Positions 23,906-34,133 of a stretch of 64,000 nucleotides of DNA are shown piece by piece. A program made the translations under genes and the position numbers. The notes beneath the pieces are model-generated. The model saw only the letters and a program-made list of their open reading frames with translations. It ran no database searches and was not told the DNA's origin. Every line of letters begins with the position of its first letter. The first letter of the stretch is position 1. The DNA lies in contig NC_134701.1 in the NCBI RefSeq assembly GCF_043290135.1, forward strand, positions 99,960,702 through 100,024,701, read 5' to 3'. Origin of the DNA: Rhipicephalus microplus (lineage: Eukaryota; Arthropoda; Arachnida; Ixodida; Ixodidae).

Positions 23906-24474
23906 ACATAAATAAGGCTCACCAGCATTTGGCGCCCATCAACAGACCAGTAATGCAGCCACCGTGGTGGGAGCGCACAAGCTCGGGCCCATAGCCCAAC
24001 GGTTCACTCTCGCTCCCGGTAGACGACTTCATTTGCGGCGCTGTCTTCTGTTCGAAAATCAGAATCAGGACGTGCCAGGAACTCGCAAATAGCCTCGATG
24101 GTTGAATGGTCACCAGGACCTCGTGGTTATCGTCGCCTGCTAGGTGGATGCCTTGACACCTGGGTATCCGCACCCTATCAGCTTGCACGCCGCACCCTAG
24201 CCGCCTTCTTTTTTTCTCCTCTTCTCATGGCTCTCACCCAATGCAGGAGATTGGCCGAGTGTTAGGTGATTTCATGTGTGTGCTTCTTCGCATTACTATT
24301 CGCATATGCTAGGGATAGGTAACATAACTAATAATTATTGAATACTAATATTTATATGCTTAAAACAATGAAGAATTTAACTCGATATTTTTTTAGTCTG
24401 ACTGATAAATTTCTCTATAGCGTAGTAAACATTCCTGTGACTGTGGCCCAAAGTAGAGGCGCCAAATGATTAAA
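23906..24474. other. No recognisable feature
   Basis: The 89-aa minus-strand frame 23919-24188 has no recognisable motif. The sequence ends at the LINE tail. Confidence 0.45.
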
Positions 24475-24780
24475 CCTTGTCTTGTCTTGTCGCCTAGGAT
24501 ATCTTGGCTCATACTCACATGGGGAATTGGCCACACTGTACCTCATAATAGATATTTTTTACTACGCTTGCTAAAAAAGAAAGAGAAATTTGATAGCAAT
24601 AATAATATAGTTCCTTTAAAAAAACGTGAAAAAGTGCAGAAGAATGCGATAAACCAGGATATATAAAACAAAATAACGAGAACGAGGAAGGGGGACAAAG
24701 AATTGGACATATCTGGCAGTATCACTAGCAGCGTATCCTTCCGGTTGCCTGAATGAATTTACGTAGCGCTGACAGAATAG
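24475..24780 (-). mobile_element. I-like LINE (minus), 3' end beyond the Gypsy-A insertion
   Basis: Left flank of Gypsy-A. On the minus strand it continues the LINE ORF2 of 30333-32640: the reading frame resumes as LSALRKFIQATG and reaches a stop at about 24734-24736. A 3' UTR follows with the family block CCAATTCCCCATGTG near 24530, then a (GACAA)n tail near 24475-24491. The joined frame across the removed Gypsy-A shows that these two pieces were one LINE. Confidence 0.85.
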
Positions 24781-24906
24781 TGCCACATGGTTTGCTTGGG
24801 TGAGATCGAAGAGTGAAAGAAGACAAAGACGATCTCTCTGAGCCGCTGCTTGAGTAGTCGACTAAACGAGCCCATTTTTATCACGTTTGTCGAGAGTAAC
24901 GTGACA
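24781..24906 (+). repeat. Gypsy-A 5' LTR
   Basis: 126 bp, begins TG and ends CA. It differs from the 3' LTR at one base near 24831 and at three bases near 24882-24890. No obvious AATAAA; too short to locate U3/R/U5 by eye. Confidence 0.95.
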
Positions 24907-24910
24907 AGCT

Positions 24911-24928
24911 TGGTGGACTTGCTGGGTA
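24911..24928 (+). other. Gypsy-A putative primer binding site
   Basis: TGGTGGACTTGCTGGGTA starts 4 nt after the LTR and begins TGG, as expected for pairing with a tRNA 3' CCA. Gypsy-B has almost the same sequence at 32706. I cannot name the tRNA. Confidence 0.55.
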
Positions 24929-24949
24929 CGACGTCTCGCAATTCACCCG

Positions 24950-26401
24950 ATGCACAAGACCCCGTCCAGCAGCCGGAACACAAGCCCTGCACCCGTGGAC
25001 ACTCCTGTTCATAGAGCAAGCCGCCGCCAACGAGGCCTACCGACTGAGACACCAACCACTGACGCAGCGACTATGACTTCGACACAAGATCCCATGCAAG
25101 CTCCGACACCTTCCACGCCGATTTACTGCACCGTCCAGAACCCGCTCATGCCTAGCCCCTTTCACGGAGAGCAGCATGAAGATGTTGACGACTGGCTGAG
25201 TGAGTTCGAACGTGTCGCAGCGATCAATTACTGGGATGATGCCGCGAAGCTCCGGAACGTGTACACTTGCCTAAAAGACGGTGCGAAGATGTGGTTTTCG
25301 AACAGGGATAATGTTCTGACATCTTGGCGCGAGTTCCAGCGTCGCCTCCTGGAGACCTACAGGAGTCCCGACCGCCGCGAACGGGCGGAGCGGGCACTAC
25401 AATCACGCATCCAGATGCCCAACAAGACCGCCTCGACGTACGTCGAGGACATGACACGGCTTTTCAAGCGAGCGGATCCTGCTATGGCAGAAGAAAAAAA
25501 GTTGCGCCACCTCATGCGTTAAGTGAAGGAACAACTTTTTGCTGGTTTGGTGCGTAGTCCCCCCAAAAGTGTTGCTGAGTTCCTTACTGAAGCGGCAACA
25601 ATGGAGCGAGTACTGCACCAACGGTCTGCCCAGTTTGACCGTCAAGTGAATGCTGCCTCAACTCCCGAAATTTTCGCCACCCCTGGGAGCAAGAGCCCCG
25701 AATGGATTCGCGAGATCATTCGATCTGTCATCCGGGAAGAAATGGAAAAGATGTACGGGACAAGGCAAATCGATGTTGGTTCTATCACCAGTGTCATCCG
25801 CGACGAGGTCCAGCAGGTGCTGCATGCCCATCGTTTTCCGCCCACGTCGATTGATCCGGAAACGGCTCCTGTGTCTACTGACAGTCGCCGTCGTACGTAC
25901 GCGGAAGCCTTGCGATCTGCCACTCCTCTTTCGGGTCAAGGAGTCCCGATCCAGCCAGTGCCGTACGTCCCGATCCAGACAGTGCCGCACGTCCCGATTC
26001 AGACAAAGCCATACGTCCCGATCCAGACAATGATGCCGTCAGTCGCGATTCAGTCAGCGCACGCTAATTTGGACATCGATAGTCACTGTACACCAACGCG
26101 CAAGTCTGATCTCTGGCGTACGCCAGACAGACGACCCCTCTGGTATCATTGCGGTGAGGCTGGTCACATTTACCGCGAATGCCCATACCGGCAAATTGGA
26201 CTGCGCGGCTTTTCCGTCAATTCCCCTCGTCCCCGAATTGGTCAAAGGCCAAGGGATATCGAAGAGTATCTCGCGCAACAGCGTGCACCCTTTACACGAC
26301 GGCAATCGCGGTCACCATCTCCGAGGAGACCCGCAGCCACTGGGCCACGTTTCGGGGTGACGGCACGGGAACGCTCCCCGAGCCCTCGTCGGGAAAACTG
26401 A
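24950..26401 (+). pseudogene. gag: Gypsy-A gag
   Basis: Structural polyprotein that would package the RNA. The ATG at 24950 is the first after the LTR. A capsid-type core contains FHGEQHEDVDDWLSEFERVA (about residues 68-87), then W-rich WFSNRDN and SWREFQRRLLETY, as in Ty3/Gypsy Gag. One in-frame TAA (25520-25522) interrupts the frame; reading then resumes and reaches the zinc knuckle at about 26140-26190. The knuckle reads WYHCGEAGHIYREC, so the first Cys ligand of C-x2-C-x4-H-x4-C is Trp. A basic RSPSPRR tail precedes the TGA at 26399-26401. Three tandem PYVPIQT-like heptads lie at about 25960-26030. Pol overlaps in the -1 frame. Confidence 0.9.
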
Positions 26402-29400
26402 AGGCAGCGGCCTTCGGGGGCAAGGTCGCTGGGACTCAAAGTGCGGAAGACCTCCCATCGATGCTTGCACGCAACGCCGAAGGCATTTCGTCAGAGAATA
26501 ATCGCAGTGCCGAAGAAACGCCGACATCCGCATGTGAACCTAGTGGCCGCGTGTCACTCGACATACCTATGCTGGTTGACGGTCTTCAGGTCAGTGCATT
26601 GGTAGACACTGGTGCAGACTATTCGATCATCAGCGGGAAGCTAGCGAAAAATCTCAGGAAAGTGATCACGCCGTGGAATGTAACGCGAATTCGAACAGCT
26701 GGAGGACACGTTGTAACACCGCTGGGTCGCTGTACCGCAAGAGTGAAAATTCGTGCGTCAACGTTTGTGCTCAGCTGCCTCGTTCTTCCCGACTGTTCGC
26801 GTCGGCTGATTATCGGCATGGACTTCCTTCGGGAATACGGTGTCATCATAAATCTCCGTGAGCGCATCGTGACCTTCTCGACTCAAGGCTCAACAGATCG
26901 AGACGCTGATAACTGCCGTAGACTAGCGCTGCGTGTTGCTGACGACAGTGTGACGCTGCCACCTCGAGCAACTGTTCCCATCGAAGTCACTTGTGAAGAC
27001 TTCCAAGACGGCGACGTGGTGGCTGAAAGCAACTTATCACTTCTGCTGCTCCAAGGTGTATGCGCCGCCCGAAGTGTTGTGCGCGTCCGTGACGGACAGT
27101 CAACGATACTAGCTACGAACTTCAATTACGAGCACCGGCATCTTTTCCGTGGAACCACCCTAGCTTATGGAGAACCTGCTGCCGACGTCACGGAGTGCTT
27201 CGCGTCCGAGGAAACGCATGAGGATGAGGAATTTCTAGACCACATCGACATTATTTCGACGCCGTCAGACGAGAGAAAGGCTGCACTTCATGACCTTTTA
27301 AGGCAGTTCAGATCTTGGTTCGCCTCTTCTTCTAAAGTCCGTCAAACACACCTCACGAAGCATCGAATTATTACCGACGATGATGTCCACCCCATCCGGC
27401 AGCAGCCTTATCGCGTTTCTGCCAAAGAACGCGAGGCTATTCAGACACAAGTAAAAGAGGTGCTCGATGACGGATTATTCAACCATCCAGCAGCGCTTGG
27501 TCCTCGCCAGTCGTTCTAGTAAAGAAAAAAGACGGAACGCTGCAATTCTGTATTGACTACAGGAAGCTTAATAGCGTCACAAGAGAGGACGTCTACCCGC
27601 TTCCACGGGTCGACGACTCCCTCGACAGGTTACGACGTGCGAAGTATTTTTCGTCCATCGATCTAAAGAGTGGCTATTGGCAAATTGAAGTGGATGAACG
27701 AGACCGAGAAAAAAAACGCGTTTGTGACTCCAGACGGACTTTACGAATTCCGAGTTCTTCTCTTCGGCCTCTGTTCTGCACCAGCCACTTTTCAGAGGAT
27801 GATGGACACAGTTATCGCTGGCTTGAAGTGGCAAAGCTGCCTTGTCTACCTCGATGATGTGGTCATCTTTTCTGAGAGCTTTGAAGAACATCTGAAGCAT
27901 CTGAGAAAGGTACTGGAAGCCATTCGCACAGCTGAGCTCACGCTGAAACCCCAAAAATGCCATTTCGGCTATGAAGAGCTGAAATTTCTGGGACATGTCA
28001 TTATAGCAGATGGAGTGCGACCTGATCTAGACAAAACTGCTGCTGTCGCTGCCTTCCCTGTCCCATCAGATAAAAGAGCAGTACGCCGTTTCCTCGGCTT
28101 GTGCGCGTATTATCGCCGATTTATCGCCAACTTTTCTAAGATAGCTGAACCTCTTACGCGACTCACCCGAGATGACGTACCCTTTACTTGGGGCGCAGAA
28201 CAAGATACAGCGTTCACAAAGTTACGACAGAGAATGCAAACAGCCCCTGTTCTTGCCCATTTTGGTGAGGGCGCTGCTACAGAAATTCATACAGATGCCA
28301 GCAACGTCGGACTTGGCGCTGTCCTTGTACTACGACACGACGGCGTTGAGCATGTGATAGCTTACGCCAGTCGTACTCTTTCTCGAGCTGAGACCAACTA
28401 TTCTACGTCAGAAAAAGAATGCCTCGCAGTCGTGTGGGTGACGACCAAATTTCGGCCTTACCTCTACGGTCGTCCCTTCAAAGTGGTGACTGACCACCAC
28501 TCGCTCTGCTGGCTGGCAAATCTCAGAGATCCATCCGGCCGTCTCGCACGGTGGAGTTTGCGTTTGCAGGAGTTTGATATTACGATTGTGTACAGGTCAG
28601 GGCGCAAACACGAAGACGCCGACGCGCTTTCTCGAGCACCTGTGGGGAATGCTGTCAGGGGCTCCGAAGATGAAGATGCCTTTCTCGGAGCAGTTAGTGA
28701 CTCCGAATTTATGTCAAAGCAGCGGGCAGACGATGAATTACGCCCAGTCATTGATTCCCTGGAAGGCCGCAACTCTCAGGTCGCTCAACACATTGCTCGC
28801 GAACTGTCCTCTTTTTGTCTAAGAAGAGGCATTCTTTACAAGAAAAACGCCCGTGGTAGCGACAAAGCCTTCCTACTCGTTGTTCCTACCGACATGCGTG
28901 ATGAAATCCTCCTTGCGTGCCACGACGAGCCCACGTCAGGACTTTTGGGCTATTCGCGAACTCTCGCCCGAGTACGCCAACATATTACTGGCCGCGACTA
29001 TCAACTAGTGTACATCGATATGTGAAAGGCTGCCGTGTGTGCCAGCGCCGCAAGACTCCGCCTGTGAGACCCGCGGGCCTGCTCCAGCCGATCGCACCAC
29101 CACGGACACCGTTTGACCTCGTGGGAATGGACCTTCTCGGGCCTTTCCCTTTGTCGTCCTCTGGGAACAAATGGATTATAGTTGTGACAGATTATCTTAC
29201 GCGTTATGCTGAAACAAAAGCGTTACCCCGTGGCACGGCCTCTGAAGTCGCGCAGTTCTTCGTGCACCAAATCGTCCTATGGCATGGTGCCCCGTCATGC
29301 GTGATTACGGACAGAGGGACGTCGTTTACAGCACGAATGATGGAGGACATTTTTAAACTGAGCTGCACAAGTCATCGAAAAACAACGGCTTATCATCCGC

Positions 29401-29966
29401 AATCCAATGGACTGACAGAGAGGCTTAACAAGACCATAGCGGACATGCTGTCAATGTACGTGGACGTACAACATAAAACCTGGGACGAGATTCTTCCATA
29501 CATCACGTTTGCTTATAATACGGAAACGCAAGAAACAACGCGATTTTCAACTTTCCGACTTGTTTACGGACGCAACGTGCGAACCATGCTCGGTGCTATG
29601 CTTTCGTGCGACCAAAGCAATGAACTTGCTCAAGACGCTGAGCAATACACTCAATACGCCGAAGAAGCTCGTCAGCTAGCTCGCATAAACACCAGTCACC
29701 AACAAGATGCAGACGCACGACGTTACAACCTCCGCCATCGAAATGTCACTTACCACCCTGGGGACCGAGTGTGGGTGTGGATCCCTGTCCGGCGACCAGG
29801 CTTATCCGAAAAACTCCTAAGCCGTTATTTTGGACCGTACAAGGTTCTTAGACGAATCACAGATCATACCTACAAGGTATTTCCGGACGGCGCAGCGTCT
29901 TCTCGTCGACAGCTTCGGCCCGAAACCGTGGATGTCGTTCGGCTGAAGCCCTACTTCACACAGTAG
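26179..29966 (+). pseudogene. pol: Gypsy-A pol (protease, RT, RNase H, integrase)
   Basis: Entered by a -1 shift from gag near 26392. Protease: LVDTGADYSII at 26599, catalytic Asp at 26605. [22 protein letters not shown], active site YLDD at 27847-27858, then FLGLCAYYRRFI. RNase H: IHTDASNVGLGAVL, YSTSEKECLAVVW, VTDHHSLCWL. Integrase: zinc finger with HDEPTSG, L in place of the second His (GLLGYSR), and CRVCQRR. The DDE core has GMDLLGP, VITDRGTSF and SNGLTERLN, all present, and is followed by a GPYKVLRR C-terminal module; stop TAG at 29964. Single-base frameshifts: deletion near 27474, insertion in the A run near 27707-27714, deletion near 28984. The RT and integrase residues are kept, but the frame is broken. 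Confidence 0.92.
26392..26430 (+). promoter_or_regulatory. Gypsy-A -1 frameshift module (gag/pol)
   Basis: Heptamer G-GAA-AAC at 26392-26398 in the gag frame, immediately followed by the gag TGA (26399-26401). After a 7-nt spacer, a stem AGCGGCCTT (26406-26414) pairs with AAGGTCGCT (26422-26430): 9 bp including one G-U, with a 7-nt loop. Slipping back one base reads GGA-AAA-CTG and opens pol. Gypsy-B has the same arrangement at 34095-34133. Confidence 0.7.
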
Positions 29967-30040
29967 CCCTTGTGGTTTCACGTGCTACGACATGCGGTGA
30001 CATTGCGTTGCTGCTTCTGTTTGTGTTCTCCTGTGTTTTT

Positions 30041-30238
30041 ATGCCTTTTCTTTTTGCGCTTGGCGGAAGCGTTGGCGAAACTTCCTCATTTGCGCTGCGA
30101 GTAGTTGCACTCTCCCTCTTTTGGTTCTCTATATCTGCGTGTGTATACCTTCATTTTTTTATTTACGAGCATCGAGTCGATACTTTCAAAGGGGGGGACT
30201 ATTGCCACATGGTTTGCTTGGGTGAGATCGAAGAGTGA
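30041..30238 (+). CDS. Small hydrophobic ORF after Gypsy-A pol
   Basis: 65-codon frame from ATG 30041 to TGA 30236-30238, starting 75 nt after the pol stop and running through the polypurine tract into the 3' LTR. It is rich in hydrophobic residues, with a likely membrane segment FALRVVALSLFWFSISAC. The same frame extends upstream without an ATG to 29972, with another hydrophobic stretch. It has no furin-type site or Cys pattern of an envelope protein. It may be chance; recorded because this is where some Gypsy elements carry an extra ORF. Confidence 0.2.
   Translation: MPFLFALGGSVGETSSFALRVVALSLFWFSISACVYLHFFIYEHRVDTFKGGDYCHMVCLGEIEE
30187..30202 (+). other. Gypsy-A polypurine tract
   Basis: CAAAGGGGGGGACTAT directly upstream of the 3' LTR (30203). 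It is the purine-rich primer for plus-strand synthesis. Confidence 0.8.
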
Positions 30239-30328
30239 AAGAAGACAAAGACAATCTCTCTGAGCCGCTGCTTGAGTAGTCGACTAAACGAGCCCATTTT
30301 TATTAAGTTTTTCGAGAGTAACGTGACA
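30203..30328 (+). repeat. Gypsy-A 3' LTR
   Basis: 126 bp, same ends as the 5' LTR with four substitutions. Followed by ATAG (30329-30332), matching the left flank. Confidence 0.95.
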
Positions 30329-30332
30329 ATAG

Positions 30333-32640
30333 CACTGAGGCCAACACCCAACTGACTGGCTGCAAACGATATTAGGGTGGATGTATTGACTGGCAATCCG
30401 AGCATACCAATTAGTCTTTCAAGAATTATTCGTCGCAGTGAGGCGAAGCGGTGGCATGTGAAAAGAAAGTGATCTATTGTTTCCGGTTCATTGCAAACTG
30501 CACATAGGTTAGTTAATGAAAATCCTGATTTGTTGAGATAAAAATTTTACCGAGGAACTCTACAACGAAATCTTGTGAGGGTCACCTCATATTGACGGGA
30601 AAGGCATTCTGCGGTGTCCCACGTGGATTGCAAGTGCCGAAATTCTTAAGATTGTATGAGAGACGTTTCGGTGATTTTTAAGATTAACAGGCGTTTGAAT
30701 CGTTCGGCAGTAATAAAAGGAAATTCGGGGCTACTAGCACCACCGGAATATTTAAAGATGCCGAAGCGAGTGAATCAGCAATTTCATTTAGTACAATTTC
30801 AGCATGCCCGGGGACCCAAATAAAGCGAACTTCTGATAGGCTATGCGGTACGAGAGACCAAAATATCCTGAGAAGAGAAGACTGCTTTGCGGACGTTAGA
30901 TGTGTACATACAGACAAAGAATCCGAAATATTTATAGCCTTTGATTGCTCATAATTTAGTTTTCGAAAAGCCAATGTAATAGCCAGGAATTCTGCGAGAT
31001 AAATTGGTGTGAAGTCAGGCAATCGGAGCACAAAAAACCAACTAAGCTGATGAGAAAAAAATACCTACTCCAGCCTTCTGAAGATTTTACATTGCATCCG
31101 TCGAAATTACTACGTATTTAGGAAAATGACAGATTGTCTTGAAAGAGGCCCTCCAGAACATGCTTTGGAAGTAACTTGGCATTTTTCGAAAAAATATCAT
31201 TGAAAATTAGGTCAACTGACACCGAGCATTGGGTTTGGGAGTTAAATGCTGGAGGGAAACGTGAAGATTTGATAACAGAGACTCGACGAAAATGACTTGG
31301 GGTCTTTGATAACGAAACCATGGGCGCTGAAAGAAAGAAACTGGATGTTTGATGAAAAATGTCTGTGAACAGAAGAGCGGCGCTTCGTAAAGTTTTAAAT
31401 TGTTTGCACAGTAAGCTGTGAAAATCAAGTGGAAAATCAAGCATCAAGTGGAATAATTCTAGCTTCCAAATAAAGCACGCTATTTGCGACACACCTAGGT
31501 AGCCCAAGACACAACCGCAGAGCTTGCCTTTCTAGCAATATAAGAGTCTTAATTTGTACTTTGCACAGTAAGCTGTGAAAATCTAGCATCAAGTGGAATA
31601 ATTCTAGCTTCCAAATAAAGCACGCTATTTGCGACACACCTAGGTAGCCCAAGACACAGCCGCACAGCTTGCCTTTCTAGCAATATAAGAGGTCTTAATT
31701 TGTACTCAGCACTTCCGGAAAAAAAACAGAACCAAACACCAGAATTGGGCGTATGTAAAGATTGTAGATCATAAGTAACGTATCCCTGCGCATCCCTGAT
31801 ATCTTATTCAAAAACCGGCGTAGCAATCTTAGGGCGCTTTCTGCTTTACGGATGTTTGATTCTACTTGTTGCTGCCAATTTAAATTGTTCACGTAAACAA
31901 TGCCAAGATAGTTTAGCGCTGTTACTTGTGGAATCGGATCATTTTGATAATGCAGTGAAAGAAATACGGGAACGAATCAAGGGAATACAAGCAGAGCACA
32001 TTTGCTAAGATTAGGTGAAAAAGACAGCCCGTCAAGCCATACTTCAAGCTCACTCAAATATGACTGTAAGATTTGATACAAACTATTGATATCTCGGGAT
32101 GATGAGAAAAAAGCAATATCATCGGCGTAGACGTAGAGAGGAACATTTTTATGAACGGGAATGGATGATAATATTATATTAAATAAAAGAGGTGACAGGA
32201 CTGATTCTTGTGGAACACCTCTTGTTTGCTTATATGTGGCAAACGTAATTCCCTTGTGGCATCAAAAGAATTGTCTCTGAAAGAGAAACTCCTGAGCACA
32301 AGATATAATGTACTTGGGCACCTCACAGTCCACTAATCTTGAAATTAATGTACTGTGTTCCACACTATTGTAGGCTTTTGCGATATCTAACGTGACTAAT
32401 GCAGAAAGCTCACCAGATACTTTTGCAAGGTGAATTCGGCTTTCCAAATCAACATGAGCCGACCATATAACGCACCCCTGTCTAAACCCTACTTGCCTTG
32501 ATGAAAGGATGTCCTGACGAGCGATGAATTCACTGAGCCTTCTATGAAGAATTCTTTCTGTAACGAGGGCAGTGGGCATGGAGCTCGAGTATAGAAACGG
32601 AAGAAGACTTGCTGTGATCACAGGCTTGCGTTCAGTTAGC
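30333..32640 (-). pseudogene. I-like LINE ORF2: RT, RNase H and C-terminal tail
   Basis: Minus-strand non-LTR polyprotein. From high to low coordinates: RT N-terminal blocks TERILHRRLSEFIARQ (about 32560) and GFRQGCV, VTLDIAKAYNSVEH (palm motif A region, about 32360), the YADDIAFFSSS catalytic box near 32125, and the thumb LNYLGI with LLRRFLNKISGMRRDTLL near 31800. The RNase H domain at 31025-30690 has LPDFTPIYLAEF, ISDSLSVC and WVPGHAEIVLNEIADSLA. A final zinc cluster with ETIDHFLFTC lies near 30440. Stops, shifts and a 157-bp tandem duplication break it. The 5' end stops where Gypsy-B LTR sequence begins (about 32641). The 3' end continues at 24780 beyond Gypsy-A. Confidence 0.88.
31407..31715. 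repeat. 157-bp tandem duplication inside the LINE
   Basis: CACAGTAAGCTGTGAAAATC at 31407 recurs at 31564, and the following ~150 bp match apart from a few substitutions and a 14-bp length difference near the start. It duplicates the LINE region between thumb and RNase H and puts the second copy in a different frame. Confidence 0.9.
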
Positions 32641-32705
32641 CCTTGCGCTAAATAAAGCTCTCCTTTGCCGAATCAACTCCTGCTTGTTCAACAACCCGTT
32701 TCAAG

Positions 32706-32723
32706 TGGTGGAAGTGCTGGGTA
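32706..32723 (+). other. Gypsy-B putative primer binding site
   Basis: TGGTGGAAGTGCTGGGTA, 2 nt after the presumed LTR end. It differs from the Gypsy-A site at two positions. Confidence 0.5.
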
Positions 32724-32777
32724 CCTCTGGTCCTCACCCTGGAACTTCGCTGCCGCACACTCCCACGACCACCTACA

Positions 32778-34104
32778 ATGACTGATCCGGGGCCATCTGA
32801 TGCTGCTACTCCAGATCTCGCACCTGTGCCTGTCGTCTGCGCTGGCACTCTCCGGCAGCGCGACCCCCCCTCCCCCCTATTTGGTGGCACAGAGGACCAA
32901 AATGTGGACAACTGGATTGCCGAGTATGAACTGGTGAGCGCCGTCAATAAGTGGAACGCAGCCGATAAGCTCACAACTGTGAGTTCTTACCTGACCGACG
33001 TGGCAAACTATGGTACAGAAATCATCAAAGTGATTTCAGTACCTGGTTGGAATTGGCGAAAACCCTCACGGAAATCTTTGGCCGTCCTGCTGTCCGCCGC
33101 CTTCGTGCTGAACAGCGCTTGCGGGGCAGAGTACAGAGAGCAGACGAAACTTTCACGAGCTACATCGATGATGTGCTATTTCTCTCCAAGCTCGTCGATT
33201 CGACTCTGGACGAGGCAGGCAAGATCAAGAACATCATGAAAGCAATCAACGACGGTGCATTCCAAATGCTGGCTGCGAAGAGTCCCCAGACGGTCACCGA
33301 GGTGATTCAGCTCTGCCAGAGCTATGATGAGCTGCGTAGGCAGCGCACTTCTACACGTTGCGCTGCTCAAGACACCGCGGACATCTCATCCCTCGACTAT
33401 CGCCATGACACCACCGACCACTCTGCGTTGATGCCAGTCATAAAGCAATTCATACGCGAGGAGATCGCCCGGCAGCTATCTATAATCACAAGAACTACCG
33501 AGCCGATGGCACCCTTGTTGCCTTCGCTTCGCCAGGTCATTCAATCGCAAGTTACCGAAGCATTGCCGCCAGCTCAGGCTCCACCAACTGTTACCGCACC
33601 ACCAACGTATGTACCCGCAGTTGCTCGGCCACGTGCTCCAGCGTCTCCGGCCATCTACGAAGCTACTCGCCACGTTTATTCGTCGACGCCACCTTCCCGC
33701 TCGCTGACTGTCCCGTCTTTGGCTGCATATGAAACAGGTCAGAACGTTTATATGACGCCGCCGCCTGCACGACCATTTACCGTACCTTATTCAGCGAACA
33801 GTGCCCCTATCGTCAGCCAATGGCGCACTCCGGATAATCGGCCGATAAGTTTTTCATGTGGCATCCCAGGCCACGTAGCTCGTCACTGCCGTCGTCGCAG
33901 CTTCCCTTCTCACGACATTGCAGGGGGGCCTCACATTACATGTCCACCATGCCCACTCATCCGCGATATCCCGTTCCTGCCGATCCACCTCTAGACGTAC
34001 GTCCCGGTCGCCAACCATCCGGCGCAAGCCGTTCACCTTCTCCTCGTCTTAGATCTATTTCTCCGATGTTACGTCGCAACAGCCCACCGCGAGGGGAAAA
34101 CTGA
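32778..34104 (+). pseudogene. gag: Gypsy-B gag
   Basis: ATG at 32778. The core block FGGTEDQNVDNWIAEYELVS parallels Gypsy-A FHGEQHEDVDDWLSEFERVA. A one-base deletion near 33009 shifts the frame; the core then continues with LAKTLTEIFG and TFTSYIDDVLFLSKLVD. A proline-rich linker follows, then the knuckle SFSCGIPGHVARHC at about 33850, where the first Cys of CCHC is Ser. A second shift in a G run near 33921-33926 leads to the C-terminal RSPSPRLRSISPMLRRN and the stop TGA at 34102-34104. A single frame would have been required for function, so this copy is dead. Confidence 0.88.
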
Positions 34105-34133
34105 CGGGCGCAGTTCCGGAGGCAAGAACTGCG
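34095..34133 (+). promoter_or_regulatory. Gypsy-B -1 frameshift module (gag/pol)
   Basis: Heptamer G-GAA-AAC at 34095-34101, immediately before the gag TGA (34102-34104). After a 7-nt spacer, a perfect 8-bp stem CGCAGTTC (34109-34116) pairs with GAACTGCG (34126-34133) around a 9-nt loop. Same heptamer, stop and spacing as Gypsy-A, but the stem sequence is unrelated. Confidence 0.75.

Larger units (their letters stand above)
24781..30328 (+). mobile_element. Gypsy-A: near-complete Ty3/Gypsy LTR retrotransposon
   Basis: 5548 bp, with two 126-bp LTRs that both start TGCCACATGG and end GTAACGTGACA, flanked by ATAG at 24777-24780 and 30329-30332. The order is LTR, PBS, gag, -1 shift, pol (protease, RT, RNase H, integrase), short 3' region, polypurine tract, LTR. 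The integrase comes last, as in Ty3/Gypsy. The LTRs differ at 4 of 126 positions, so the insertion is not very recent. Damage consists of one stop in gag and three single-base frameshifts in pol, so this copy is not autonomous. It is nested in a minus-strand LINE. The 126-bp LTR is unusually short for this group. Confidence 0.95.

Noticed and set aside
30041..30238. Envelope gene of Gypsy-A
   Set aside because: Too short; no cleavage site, Cys pattern or fusion-peptide arrangement. Listed only as a small hydrophobic frame.
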